Source of the DNA: an uncultured Bacteroidota bacterium
GTDB lineage: Bacteria; Bacteroidota; Bacteroidia; Bacteroidales; P3
Reading direction: 5' to 3'
Assembly: GCA_902791695.1 (NCBI GenBank)
Contig: CADAWR010000015.1
Span: 1-44,695, forward strand
DNA length: 44,695 bases
The translations under genes and the position numbers were made by a program. Below, piece by piece: positions 26,295 through 35,184 of this stretch. The notes beneath the pieces were generated by a model. The model worked only from the letters and a program-made list of their open reading frames with translations, ran no database searches and was not told where the DNA came from. Numbering within the stretch: the first letter of the stretch is position 1; each line of letters opens with the position of its first letter.

Positions 26295-28079
26295 TTATCG
26301 GATGTGGAGGTGCTGCCAGTCGGCGGCGTATTTGCCGTCGACGAAGCCGGAGATGACCTGCCACTTGCCCTGGAGGGCTGACTCTTTGTTGAGTTTGCGC
26401 TCGACGGCCTCGTAGATGTCCTGATAGGTGTAGGAGTCGAAGTCGGAGGTGGCAGCAAGGCCTTTAATTTCCTTGAGGAGGAAATAGGTGAGGAAGCCGT
26501 GGTGCTGGGCGTCGAAGGAGAAGGCCGTCTTGTCGGTGGCGGCGGCGAGGAGGACTATGGCGTCTGACGCCTTGTTGGCTTTGCGCTTGGCCTTCTTACC
26601 TTTTGCGTCTGGGGTGACTTTGCGGTCGGAGCGGAGCATGGGGGCGCCGTTGCGCTGGTTGCCGTCGAAGGAGGCGTCGACGATGACGGTGAGGCGGTTG
26701 ACGGGGTAGGTCTCGCGCTTGCCCTTGCCCTTGAGGGCGGAGCAGAGGGAGTCGAGGGAGATGCACTGGCGGGCGAAGAGCGCGGCGTCCTTGCGCGAGA
26801 GGGCTATGTCGTAGGCTGTGGGCTCGACGATGGTTTTGCGCTTCTTGCCACAGCCTTTCTTGCCGCCGAGGGCTTTGATGCCGTCGAGGCGGAGGTTGTT
26901 GGGGATGAGGTAGGCGTTGCCGTCGAAGTCGAGGAAGCCGTGCCCTGCGTAGTAGACGAAGAGGTTGGCCTGGGGCACTGGCTGGCCGCCGGATTGCGTG
27001 GCCACGGCCTGAGAGAGGTCGGTGAGCCAGTGGATACCTTCATAGATGGCTGCGCGTGATGCGTTGTTGACGACCTTGACCTGGCGCTCGGGGACGCCGA
27101 GGGCGCGGACGAAGTACTGGCGGACGATGTCGCCGTCGTTGGAGGCGAAGGGGACTGAGGGCAGGAAGGCGTGGTCGTAGTCTTCGTTGGCGATGATGAG
27201 GACATAGGCGTTCTCATAGGGGGTTGAGCTCTGGGGGATGTTGAAGTCGACGTAGTCGTCCTGAATCTTGTCGGCAGTCATGAGGTCGATGGCCTCGCGG
27301 AAGGCGTCGTGGACGGTGATTTCAATGGAGGAGCGGCGGTAGAAGGAGCCGGTGTCGGTGTAGGAGCGGGTGACATAGGAGAAGTCGTTGACGGTGCGGG
27401 AGAGGTTGCGGACGTTGTTCTGGAGGAAGTGGCGCACGGATTGGGCACGGATGTAGGCGAGCTGGCAGTTGTTGTTGATGCCGGCAGTGTCGACGGAGAT
27501 GCGGAGGCGCTCGTTGTTGAAGACGACGGGCATGTAGCGGAAGTTGCCGTAGCGGCCGTCGTAGGGGATGACGCGAGAGAGCTCGACGCCGTCGGTGGTG
27601 GAGTAGATTTTGACGGAGACGGCTTTACCGGGGCGGAAGATGTCGTCTAGGATGCCTTCGACGAAGGTTTTGGTGAGGTTGCAGATGGCGCGGACGGAGT
27701 TGGAGGAGTCGCAGTCGAAGACGCCGAGGGGGTAGTCGTCGGTGTAGCCTTCGAGGTGGCGGCAGTTGTAGGAGATGTCGAAGAGGTAGTTGAGCTCGGG
27801 GGAGCCGTCGTCGCGGGTACCGTCGACGAGCGCGGTGCGGATGGAGATATAGGTCTCGTCGTAGAGCTTCTCGCTGTTGGGGAGGCTGAGGAGAATCTGC
27901 TCGGCGCGGCGCTGCATGGTGCGCTGGCGGTTGGCAATGTCCTGCGAGAGGAACTCGCGGATGGCTGACTGGTACTCGGAGTTGAGTTGCTGTTCGCCGG
28001 ATTGTGCTTGCGAGGTGAGAGGTGATAGGAGAAGGGTGAAGGGTAACAAGAATGCGGCAATAAATAATGTCTTTTTCAT
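26295..28079 (-). CDS. Secreted caspase-fold (C14-like) protein with Cys-to-Ser change
   Basis: A 594-residue exported protein: signal peptide (LFIAAFLLPFTLLLSPLTSQ), a region of unknown type to ~285, then a caspase-like domain. The domain start is AYVLIIANEDYDHAFLPSVPFASNDG, the catalytic His motif is YYAGHG (H380), and the end is HHGFLTYFLLKEIKG. The active-site strand, normally DACFSGAQRNG in related Bacteroidales proteins, reads VIVDASFDGNQRNG, so the nucleophile is Ser (S470). It is therefore probably a non-proteolytic pseudo-caspase or has altered chemistry. A Lys/Arg-rich insert (about 484-504) follows the site. The gene comes 10 bp after a MoxR gene and ends at a strong terminator. 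Its signal-peptide DNA is a 7-bp repeat. Confidence 0.82.
   Translation of the reverse strand: MKKTLFIAAFLLPFTLLLSPLTSQAQSGEQQLNSEYQSAIREFLSQDIANRQRTMQRRAEQILLSLPNSEKLYDETYISIRTALVDGTRDDGSPELNYLFDISYNCRHLEGYTDDYPLGVFDCDSSNSVRAICNLTKTFVEGILDDIFRPGKAVSVKIYSTTDGVELSRVIPYDGRYGNFRYMPVVFNNERLRISVDTAGINNNCQLAYIRAQSVRHFLQNNVRNLSRTVNDFSYVTRSYTDTGSFYRRSSIEITVHDAFREAIDLMTADKIQDDYVDFNIPQSSTPYENAYVLIIANEDYDHAFLPSVPFASNDGDIVRQYFVRALGVPERQVKVVNNASRAAIYEGIHWLTDLSQAVATQSGGQPVPQANLFVYYAGHGFLDFDGNAYLIPNNLRLDGIKALGGKKGCGKKRKTIVEPTAYDIALSRKDAALFARQCISLDSLCSALKGKGKRETYPVNRLTVIVDASFDGNQRNGAPMLRSDRKVTPDAKGKKAKRKANKASDAIVLLAAATDKTAFSFDAQHHGFLTYFLLKEIKGLAATSDFDSYTYQDIYEAVERKLNKESALQGKWQVISGFVDGKYAADWQHLHIR
28010..28051 (-). 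repeat. Heptanucleotide repeat inside the caspase-like signal-peptide codons
   Basis: On the + strand the units are GCGAGGT, GAGAGGT, GATAGGA, GAAGGGT, GAAGGGT, AACAAGA. They encode the LLPFTLLLSPLTSQA part of the signal peptide on the minus strand. This is the same KARAGGT family as the repeats at 18101 and 21829, but more degenerate. Confidence 0.65.
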
Positions 28080-28089
28080 ATCTGCGGGG

Positions 28090-29031
28090 TTATTGTTTAT
28101 TCAACAGTGATTTGATAATCTGGTCGGGAGTGACGCCGTCGGCTTCGGCATAATAGCTGGTGACGATGCGGTGGCGCAGGACCGAGAGGGCGACGGCGTC
28201 GACATCCTCTGAGTCGGGGGAATACTTGCCGCGGATGGCGGCGTGGCTCTTGGCACCGATGACAAGATACTGTGAAGCACGGGGGCCGGCGCCGTAGGAG
28301 ATGTATTTGTTCTCCTGACGGGTGCTGGCGACGAGGCGGACGGCATACTCTACCACATTGTCGGGCACAGGCATACGGCGAATGGCTTGCTGGAAGGCAA
28401 GGATCTGCTGGGCGTCGAGCACCTGGGCCACGTTGTGGGAAGAGTCGGCGGTAGTCTGCTTGACGATCTGCACCTCGTCGTCGAAAGAGGGGTAGTCGAG
28501 CCTGACGTTGAACATGAAGCGGTCGAGCTGAGCCTCGGGCAGGGGGTAGGTACCCTCCTGTTCGATGGGGTTCTGGGTGGCGAGCACAAAGAAAGGCGAC
28601 GGCAGGGGCCATGTGGTGCCTGAGACAGTGACTGAGCGCTCCTGCATAGCCTCGAGGAGAGCGGCCTGAGTCTTGGGAGGGGTGCGGTTGATCTCGTCGG
28701 CGAGGACGACGCCAGCGAAGACGGGGCCTTTGACGAAACGCAGTTGGCGGTCGCGGTCGATGATCTCGCTGCCAGTGATATCGGAAGGCATGAGGTCGGG
28801 GGTGAACTGAATGCGGCTGAAGGTGAGGCCGAGGGTGCGAGCGAGGGTGCTGACCATAAGTGTTTTGGCCAATCCCGGCACACCGAGGAGTAGGCAGTGC
28901 CCGCCAGAGAAGAGGGTTAGCAGGAGGCTGTCGACAGCCTCGGATTGGCCCACAATCACCTTGGCAATCTCGGAGCGGAGCTCGGCATAGCGCTCAACCA
29001 AAGTATCGAGTTGTTCTTTGTCTTGCATCAT
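28090..29031 (-). CDS. MoxR-family AAA+ ATPase (second copy)
   Basis: A 313-residue AAA+ ATPase with Walker A GVPGLAKT, Walker B VVLADE, then [21 protein letters not shown] and [22 protein letters not shown]. It is clearly a paralogue of the MoxR at 14359, but has no DUF58 or VWA gene beside it. It follows the SurA-like gene with a 4-bp overlap and precedes the secreted caspase-like gene by 10 bp. A link between a cytosolic AAA+ chaperone and exported proteins must be indirect; partners could be the VWA proteins of the facing operon. The start may be either of two adjacent ATGs (29031 or 29028). Confidence 0.92.
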   Translation of the reverse strand: MMQDKEQLDTLVERYAELRSEIAKVIVGQSEAVDSLLLTLFSGGHCLLLGVPGLAKTLMVSTLARTLGLTFSRIQFTPDLMPSDITGSEIIDRDRQLRFVKGPVFAGVVLADEINRTPPKTQAALLEAMQERSVTVSGTTWPLPSPFFVLATQNPIEQEGTYPLPEAQLDRFMFNVRLDYPSFDDEVQIVKQTTADSSHNVAQVLDAQQILAFQQAIRRMPVPDNVVEYAVRLVASTRQENKYISYGAGPRASQYLVIGAKSHAAIRGKYSPDSEDVDAVALSVLRHRIVTSYYAEADGVTPDQIIKSLLNKQ

Positions 29032-30359
29032 TTGAGGTTTTTGAAAACACAGTCCTTGAAGTCGTCGGAGAGACGGATATAGATATTGTCCATATAGCGC
29101 TTGGCCCAGAGGCGCAGCTTGTTCTGCTTGGCGGCGGCGAGAGCGGCGTTCTGGATATTGTCGTAGTCGTCGACAAGGTTGGCCCTGTGGGCGGCATGCT
29201 TGCGGTCGAGGCGGACGATGCGGTAGGCGTCGCGCTGGCGGTCGGAGGTTTTGAAGGCGGTAGCGTTGCTGATATCGCCAACATCCATACCGGGGATGCC
29301 GACAGAGTAGTATAGCTGGTCGATTGCATCGCGGTCGAAACGGGGTGTGCCGTCGGCAGGGTTGGTAGCCACACCGCCCGTCTGTGCATTAGCAGCAGTG
29401 CTGTAGAGACGGGCAGCCTCGTCGAAAGCAAGGTGGCCGGAGCGGATTTCGACAGCGACACTATCGAGCTTCATGCGAGCCTTGAGGAGATCCTCGGCCG
29501 ACACCTGGGGGATGATTAGGATATGGCGCGCGTTGATGGTGTTGCCGCGTCGCTCGATGAGCTGGATGATGTGGAAACCATACTGGGTCTCGATGACGGG
29601 AGAGACCTCGCCGGGCTTGAGGGCGAAAGCAGCGGACTCGAACTCGCCCACCATATCGCCGCGGGAGAAAAAGCCCAGTTCGCCGCCCTTCTTGGCAGAG
29701 CCTGGGTCCTGCGAATAGAGCGTGGCGAGCATTGAGAATTTCTCACCTTTGATGACACGCTCGCGGAGCTCGGCGAGCTGGGTGCGCACACGGTCACGCT
29801 CGGCTTCGGAAATCTGGGGCTCGATAACAATCTCGGAGAGCTCGAAGCGTTCTGGCATCATAGGCAGGCTGTCGGCAGGCAGGCTATTGAAGAACTCGGT
29901 TACTTGACGGGGCGTCACGGTGACGTCCTCGGTGAGTTGATACTCGACACGGCGGCTGAGGAGATTGTTTCGCATCATGCGCTGATACTGCTCCTTAAGC
30001 TCATCGTAGGTGAAGCCGGTAGCCTCACGGAGGGCCTCGCGGGAGCCGTAGTTGCGCATATCGGCCTTGAGGTAATAATCGACATACTGGTTGACCTCTT
30101 CGTCGGAGACCTCGACGCTGTCGATTTCGCCCTTATGGACGAGGAGTTGTGCGAGGATAAGATTCTCGAGCACAGCGCAGCGGTTGTTGAAAGCGTCGGC
30201 GGCGCCCTGTTTGAGGCGAATCTGAGCGTAGGAACGCTCAACGTCAGAGTACTTGATGATATTGCGGCCCACAACGGCGGCGACACCATCGACGAGGTCA
30301 CCCTGCGCATGCACGGTGAGCGGTAGTAGTAAGGCAAAAGCCAACAATATTTTCTTCAT
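29028..30359 (-). CDS. SurA-like periplasmic peptidyl-prolyl isomerase
   Basis: A 443-residue exported chaperone. It has a signal peptide ([16 protein letters not shown]), a SurA N-terminal helical domain ([19 protein letters not shown]), and two parvulin-type rotamase domains (about 170-270 with [20 protein letters not shown] and YGFHIIQL, then about 275-375 with NARHILI). The C-terminal helix returns to the chaperone domain. Expected role: folding of outer-membrane beta-barrels in the periplasm. It is third of a set of three related genes behind guaB. The start follows the previous stop by 6 bp. Confidence 0.9.
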   Translation of the reverse strand: MKKILLAFALLLPLTVHAQGDLVDGVAAVVGRNIIKYSDVERSYAQIRLKQGAADAFNNRCAVLENLILAQLLVHKGEIDSVEVSDEEVNQYVDYYLKADMRNYGSREALREATGFTYDELKEQYQRMMRNNLLSRRVEYQLTEDVTVTPRQVTEFFNSLPADSLPMMPERFELSEIVIEPQISEAERDRVRTQLAELRERVIKGEKFSMLATLYSQDPGSAKKGGELGFFSRGDMVGEFESAAFALKPGEVSPVIETQYGFHIIQLIERRGNTINARHILIIPQVSAEDLLKARMKLDSVAVEIRSGHLAFDEAARLYSTAANAQTGGVATNPADGTPRFDRDAIDQLYYSVGIPGMDVGDISNATAFKTSDRQRDAYRIVRLDRKHAAHRANLVDDYDNIQNAALAAAKQNKLRLWAKRYMDNIYIRLSDDFKDCVFKNLK

Positions 30360-30365
30360 ATTCTT

Positions 30366-31214
30366 CTATCTCTTTATATGTCCGCCATCTTGAGCTTCCT
30401 TGAGGAGGTCGGCCTGCAGACGGCTCAGTATATCAAGCTTGCGGTGGTTTAGTATGATAGCGCGGATATTATCCTTCTGTAGTTCGAGGGGTGCGATATC
30501 ATCGGAGATTTTATAGTCGAGAATCCTAACGTACCAAGAGAGCGAATCGTCGGAGAGGACAATGGACCGGTTCTGTTTCAGGAAAAGACCCTCGTTGTAT
30601 GTAGTGACAGGCACCAGCGACTGGAGAGAGTAGAACGGCATCCAAGTATCGGCGTCGTAGCTGCCGGAGAAGCCGGCGCGGGAGGCAATAGCCTGCATTT
30701 CCACGATATCCTCGTCACGGAACTGATGTTTGTTGATGATGCTCTTGAGCCTGCTGTCGGCAATGTTGCGTTTAGGGGCAGAGACATAGACAGCCTTCAC
30801 GATAGTGTTCTTAAGGTGGAACTGCTCGTTGTTGGCCTCATAATACTCCTCTATCTCACTATCGGACACGCTGGTATCCATCAACTGCGACACAATCTGC
30901 TGCTCATAGGCATAGATAAGGAGGCTGTTGCGGTACTCGTTCATCTGACGGCTAAAGTCGTCTTTGACGTTCTTCTCAGCCTTTGCAAGAATAACTTTCT
31001 GGCGTACCCACTGGTCGACATAATTGTCCACGATAGCGGTGCTATCCTCAGCGCTGACGCCCTCACCGACAAGTCCGGCGAGGTCGTCCATACGTAGCTC
31101 ATAGTCATAGACCTTGGCCACCAATGGCGAGAGTTCTTCGCCACGGTGACAAGCCACAGACAACAGGCAGCAAAGTGCGGCCAGCAGGCTAGTACTTAAT
31201 CTGTTTGACAACAT
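30366..31214 (-). CDS. SurA-like lipoprotein lacking rotamase domains
   Basis: A 282-residue lipoprotein: LLSVACHRG gives the lipobox with the lipidated Cys near residue 22. The region YDNYVDQWVRQKVILAKAE and the SVSDSEIEEYYEANNEQFHL stretch match the helical chaperone part of SurA/PrsA. No rotamase signature (such as GFHIIQL) is seen, so it is likely a chaperone without isomerase activity, or a fast-evolving one. It lies between two PpiC-type genes, with a 26-bp overlap upstream and a 6-bp gap downstream, as in other Bacteroidales. Confidence 0.8.
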   Translation of the reverse strand: MLSNRLSTSLLAALCCLLSVACHRGEELSPLVAKVYDYELRMDDLAGLVGEGVSAEDSTAIVDNYVDQWVRQKVILAKAEKNVKDDFSRQMNEYRNSLLIYAYEQQIVSQLMDTSVSDSEIEEYYEANNEQFHLKNTIVKAVYVSAPKRNIADSRLKSIINKHQFRDEDIVEMQAIASRAGFSGSYDADTWMPFYSLQSLVPVTTYNEGLFLKQNRSIVLSDDSLSWYVRILDYKISDDIAPLELQKDNIRAIILNHRKLDILSRLQADLLKEAQDGGHIKR

Positions 31215-33267
31215 CGTAGTTTATCTTGACGTTGTATTTCCTGCGGAGTTCCGCGTTATGCTGCTGCTCCATCTCATTCTGGTATGCGTTGAGGTAGTAA
31301 CCGCGGGCTGCCATCTGCTCCTTGAGCATCGGAGGCAGCACTTCTTCAACCACCACAGCGCGGTAACCCTTCGCCTTGGGACTCAGATACACACCCTTGG
31401 CCCACTGGTTGTCGGCCAGCATTTTCTGGCGCCCATGTTCAATGATGTCAGGCTCCACGGAGACCATCGACGGCACACGTGCCACCATGGCGGAGAGCAG
31501 CATCTCCTTCATTTCCATGCTCCCCTTGTTCTTTTTGAGAGCCTTGTTGAGGATCTTGGCCGCTTTGGCCGGCGCGAGACAAGCGCTGTCGACAACATCT
31601 ATCTTGACAATGCGGGCGCGCTTGTGCCAAAAATAGACCGAATCCTCGGGGCGGTCCATCCGCTTGGTGAGGCTTTCACGGGCATAGAAGGCAGCAAAAC
31701 CAGCACTATCGTGCAGTGTCTTCTTCCACACCATGTCGTTGTTGTAGTTGAATATCATCAATCCGCGACGGTATTCGTCTACGACAGCTGCAAAATCGGG
31801 ATGCTCTGCTTCGAGGCGGCTGTCGGCATACACCATAACAACGCTGTCTATGAATTCACCGTAACGAAGGTTGACAAAATACTCCGACTTCAGCGCACGT
31901 CCGGCTCTCTGATGGACAGAGATATAGCGTGCCAGGTCAAGTGTAGTGTAGGTGCGGTCGCCCACAATGAGAATAGGATGTACGTCGGTAACCATAGTGT
32001 CGTTGTATTTCCACTGGTTACGTGTAGCCTCAACGGGCACTATTTCATAGAGTTGCTGGAGCGAAGCCTGCATCTTGACAGGCTCGTTTTTCTTGCGCTT
32101 CTTGCCCTTGGGCTGCTCGACGGGAGTCTTGGTAAGGTCTACCACATTGTAGCGCTCGCGGCAGGTGCGCACGAACGACTTGCGGCTGTTCTCGCCACGC
32201 TGGTCGCGCGACATGCGCTGCTTGTAGTAGGGCACCATGTTCTCATAGGGTGCCAGCGTATCGTGACGTATCAGTTTGATGATATGCCAGCCATACTGGG
32301 TAAAGAAAGGCTTGGAGAACTCGCCGTCCTTGAGGTTCTGTGCAACTTTAACGTATTCCGGCGGCAGGTTGTTCAGAGGAGCGTCATTCATCAGGCCTCC
32401 GTTGTCGCGTGTGGTGCGGTCGTCGCTGCGGAGAGCCACGGTGGCGAAATCCTCACCGTTCACGAGGCGATTGTAGCATATGTCTATCTCGTTGCGACGC
32501 AGGTTGCTGTCCTGCGAACTAAGCCAGATATGCGCCATATCGCACTTGCCGGTCATCTGCACCTTGTCCAGCAACTTGATGAGATGGTATCCGAAGCGGG
32601 TACGCACAGGCATACTCACCTCGCCCACCTTCAGCCCGTAGGCAGCATTCTCGAATGGGTAAACCATATCGAATGCCGTGAAAAAGCCCAGGTCGCCCTC
32701 ATAGGGACGCACCTGTGCGTTGGGGTTCTGCTTCAGCACCTCCTCGGCAGAGACGGCAAAGAAATCCTCACCGTTCACAATACGGTTGCGGAGCTCCATG
32801 ATGCGGTTGTAGGTCTTCGCGCTATCCTCGGCCGAAGCGTCAGGAGCCAGATAGAGCAGTATGTGGGCGGCATGCAGCGAGTAGTGGTTGCGCTCGTAGG
32901 CCTCGTGCAGTATGCGCTCCAGCTCCACACTGTCTATCAGGTAGGGGGCAGCAAGCTCGGCGCGGTAGGTCTTCAGTTCTTGGCGCAGAGCCTCTGTGGT
33001 ATCGAAACCGAGGGCATAGGCGTCGGCGAGCTTGGCGCGGAAGTTGGCAAACAGCTCCACATACTCCTCCAGTGCCTGACGCTTCTCCGCTGCCGGAGTC
33101 TGGGGATTCTTGGCGAGCCGGTCACCAACCGACGTCATAAACTCCTTCATGAACTCCGACTTCTTTATCTGACGGCCTGCAACCTCCATAACCACCGGGT
33201 CGCTATTCTGCGCTCCGGCAGCCACCATCAGCAGCAACGCCGCAATAGTAAGCAAAACTTTCTTCAT
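31189..33267 (-). CDS. Large periplasmic peptidyl-prolyl isomerase with two parvulin domains
   Basis: A 692-residue exported protein. The signal peptide (VLLTIAALLLMVAAGAQ) is followed by a helical N-terminal domain. Two rotamase domains follow (about 130-235 with AAHILLYLAP and YGLKVGEVSMPVRTRFGYHL, then about 240-345 with MAHIWLSSQ and YGWHIIKL). A long C-terminal part (345-692) has a Lys-rich linker (KGKKRKKNEP). Probable role: periplasmic folding factor for outer-membrane proteins. It is the first chaperone gene after guaB, 29 bp downstream, and overlaps the next gene by 26 bp. Confidence 0.9.
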   Translation of the reverse strand: MKKVLLTIAALLLMVAAGAQNSDPVVMEVAGRQIKKSEFMKEFMTSVGDRLAKNPQTPAAEKRQALEEYVELFANFRAKLADAYALGFDTTEALRQELKTYRAELAAPYLIDSVELERILHEAYERNHYSLHAAHILLYLAPDASAEDSAKTYNRIMELRNRIVNGEDFFAVSAEEVLKQNPNAQVRPYEGDLGFFTAFDMVYPFENAAYGLKVGEVSMPVRTRFGYHLIKLLDKVQMTGKCDMAHIWLSSQDSNLRRNEIDICYNRLVNGEDFATVALRSDDRTTRDNGGLMNDAPLNNLPPEYVKVAQNLKDGEFSKPFFTQYGWHIIKLIRHDTLAPYENMVPYYKQRMSRDQRGENSRKSFVRTCRERYNVVDLTKTPVEQPKGKKRKKNEPVKMQASLQQLYEIVPVEATRNQWKYNDTMVTDVHPILIVGDRTYTTLDLARYISVHQRAGRALKSEYFVNLRYGEFIDSVVMVYADSRLEAEHPDFAAVVDEYRRGLMIFNYNNDMVWKKTLHDSAGFAAFYARESLTKRMDRPEDSVYFWHKRARIVKIDVVDSACLAPAKAAKILNKALKKNKGSMEMKEMLLSAMVARVPSMVSVEPDIIEHGRQKMLADNQWAKGVYLSPKAKGYRAVVVEEVLPPMLKEQMAARGYYLNAYQNEMEQQHNAELRRKYNVKINYDVVKQIKY

Positions 33268-33296
33268 TTGTCTTGTCTTCTTAAACTTCTCAACTC

Positions 33297-34769
33297 CTAT
33301 CTCGAATAGTTGGGTGCCTCACGGGTGATGGCGATATCGTGCGGATGGCTCTCGGTGCGGCCGGCGGCGGTGATGCGTATGAACTTGGCCAGCTGCAGGT
33401 CGCCAATAGTGCGGCTGCCGGTGTAGCCCATACCGGCCTTCAGGCCACCCACCATCTGGTAGAGTATCTCGCTGAGGGTGCCTTTGTACGGCACGCGGCC
33501 AACCACGCCTTCCGGCACCAGCTTCTTGGCGTCGGTCTCCTTGTCCTGGAAATAGCGGTCCTTGCTGCCAGCCTGCATAGCCTCGAGCGAGCCCATGCCG
33601 CGGTAGCTCTTGAATTTACGGCCTTCGTAGATGATGGTCTCTCCCGGAGCCTCGTCGGTGCCTGCCACCAGGCTGCCCACCATGACGGTGCTGGCGCCAG
33701 CGGCCAGAGCCTTGACGATGTCGCCGCTGTAGCGTATGCCGCCGTCGGCGATGACGGGCACGTCGTAGCCCTTCTGCTTCAGGGCGCCGACCACCTCGCA
33801 CACAGCCGTCAACTGCGGCACGCCGATGCCGGCGATGATACGCGTCGAGCAGATGCTGCCGGGGCCGATGCCCACCTTGATGGCGTCAGCGCCTGCTTCG
33901 GCAAGCATCAGCGCAGCCTCGCCGGTGGCTATGTTACCAACCACGACGTCGATGTCGCTGTATTTGGCTTTGACACTCTTCAGAGCCTTCACCACATTGG
34001 CACTGTGGCCGTGGGCAGTGTCGATAACGATGGCGTCGGCACCGGCCTTCACCAGGGCGTCGACACGATCCATCATGTCGGGCGTGATGCCCACACCGGC
34101 AGCCACGCGCAGACGACCGTTGGCGTCCTTGCAAGCCATCGGGCGTTCCTTGGTCTTCATGATATCACGATAGGTGATGAGGCCCATAAACTGGCCCTTC
34201 TCGTTGACCACAGGCAGCTTCTCTATCTTGTGCTGCTGCAATATATCGGTAGCCTCGGCAAAGGTGGTGCCGACATGGGTGGTGATGAGCTTGGTAATCA
34301 TTATTTCGCTCAGCGGACGCTCCATGTCGCGCTCGAAGCGCAGGTCGCGGTTGGTGACCATACCTATGAGCATGCGGTTCTCGTCGACAATGGGAATGCC
34401 GCCGATGCCGTATTCTTCCATCAAATGCAGGGCATCCTTCACCTTGGCCTCCTTGTTCAGAGTCACGGGGTCGATAATCATGCCGTTCTCGGCGCGCTTC
34501 ACCTTGCGCACCTCGTTGGCCTGGCGTTCGATGCTCATGTTCTTGTGTAGCACACCGATGCCGCCCTCCTGCGCCATGCCGATAGCCATGGCGGCCTCGG
34601 TCACCGTGTCCATGGCGGCCGACACGAGGGGCATGTTGAGAGCGATGTGGCGCGAGAAACGCGTCGCCACTGATACTTCGCGGGGAATGATTTCGGAATA
34701 GGACGGCACAAGGAGCACATCATCGTAAGTGAGGCCTTCGCCGATGAATTTTGTGGTGTCTGTATACAT
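33297..34769 (-). CDS. guaB: IMP dehydrogenase
   Basis: Oxidises IMP to XMP with NAD+, the committed step of GMP synthesis. The 490-residue length is standard. The catalytic Cys loop is GPGSICSTR (C307), and the CBS pair spans about 97-210 ([45 protein letters not shown]). Other landmarks are [49 protein letters not shown] and [10 protein letters not shown]. It leads a six-gene minus-strand run. A TATCTTTG -7 box lies ~35 bp upstream. Confidence 0.97.
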   Translation of the reverse strand: MYTDTTKFIGEGLTYDDVLLVPSYSEIIPREVSVATRFSRHIALNMPLVSAAMDTVTEAAMAIGMAQEGGIGVLHKNMSIERQANEVRKVKRAENGMIIDPVTLNKEAKVKDALHLMEEYGIGGIPIVDENRMLIGMVTNRDLRFERDMERPLSEIMITKLITTHVGTTFAEATDILQQHKIEKLPVVNEKGQFMGLITYRDIMKTKERPMACKDANGRLRVAAGVGITPDMMDRVDALVKAGADAIVIDTAHGHSANVVKALKSVKAKYSDIDVVVGNIATGEAALMLAEAGADAIKVGIGPGSICSTRIIAGIGVPQLTAVCEVVGALKQKGYDVPVIADGGIRYSGDIVKALAAGASTVMVGSLVAGTDEAPGETIIYEGRKFKSYRGMGSLEAMQAGSKDRYFQDKETDAKKLVPEGVVGRVPYKGTLSEILYQMVGGLKAGMGYTGSRTIGDLQLAKFIRITAAGRTESHPHDIAITREAPNYSR

Positions 34770-34803
34770 ACTTTTTAGATATTATTCACTATAAAATAAT
34801 TTG

Positions 34804-34811
34804 CAAAGATA
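34804..34811 (-). promoter_or_regulatory. -7 box for guaB
   Basis: TATCTTTG on the minus strand, about 35 nt before the guaB ATG at 34769. A TTTG at minus-strand 34827-34824 is only 12 nt away, and no good TTTG was seen at the usual 19 nt, so only the -7 box is called. Confidence 0.6.
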
Positions 34812-34845
34812 CTACTTTTTTTCCAAACGGTGGCATTTTTTTTCA

Positions 34846-35087
34846 CAACCAATCCCACAACCCGCATAACCACCTGACGCACAACGCAACCCACCACCAG
34901 CCAAATCGCGCCGCCATTTGCCAAACCATCTTTTTCCGCCATCCCGCATTTTGTTTTTAGCCCCACCGTACCCTCTCCGTCTGTTCACCGGTTGTTCTAC
35001 GATTGTTCGACGGTTTAAATCGGTGAACAACCGGTGAACAACCGGTGAACAGACGGAGAAGAGACGGAGCGGGTAGGCAGAGGCATC
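34846..35087 (+). repeat. Composite palindromic 11-bp-unit element, copy C
   Basis: Third copy. 34846-34963 is C/A-rich and G-poor. The border CACCGTACCCTCTCCGTC (34964-34981) follows. Then come units TGTTCACCGGT, TGTTCTACGAT, TGTTCGACGGT (34982-35014), a TTAA centre, and inverted units ATCGGTGAACA, ACCGGTGAACA, ACCGGTGAACA (35019-35051). The outer arms 34975-34997 and 35036-35058 are a perfect 23-bp inverted repeat. GACGGAG appears twice, and the end (35063-35087) matches copy A at 23 of 25 bases. Confidence 0.8.
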
Positions 35088-35154
35088 TGTGTGCAGGTGC
35101 CACAAGCTTGTATGCAATTCGCTATTTATAATTCACGGCATCCGTTTTTTTTCG

Positions 35155-35162
35155 TATTTTTG
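35155..35162 (+). promoter_or_regulatory. -7 box for the TlpA-like lipoprotein operon
   Basis: TATTTTTG (consensus TAnnTTTG) stands 22 nt before the ATG at 35185. The base at the -33 site (19 nt upstream) is ATTCA and does not match TTTG well. Confidence 0.55.
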
Positions 35163-35184
35163 CAGCGGAAACCTAATATATAAA

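Larger units (their letters stand above)
34770..35184. other. 415-bp divergent intergenic region
   Basis: Between guaB (-) and the TlpA-like gene (+). It carries the guaB -7 box (34804-34811), palindromic element copy C (34846-35087) and the TlpA-like -7 box (35155-35162). No convincing small gene was seen. Confidence 0.7.

Noticed and set aside
31258-33309. A 683-residue open frame on the + strand opposite the large peptidyl-prolyl isomerase
   Set aside because: The minus frame has clear rotamase domains and a signal peptide. The + frame looks like translated antisense with no recognisable domain.
35089-35184. Longer start for the TlpA-like lipoprotein
   Set aside because: The extension lacks a signal peptide at its start and would place the -7 box and part of the preceding region inside the gene.
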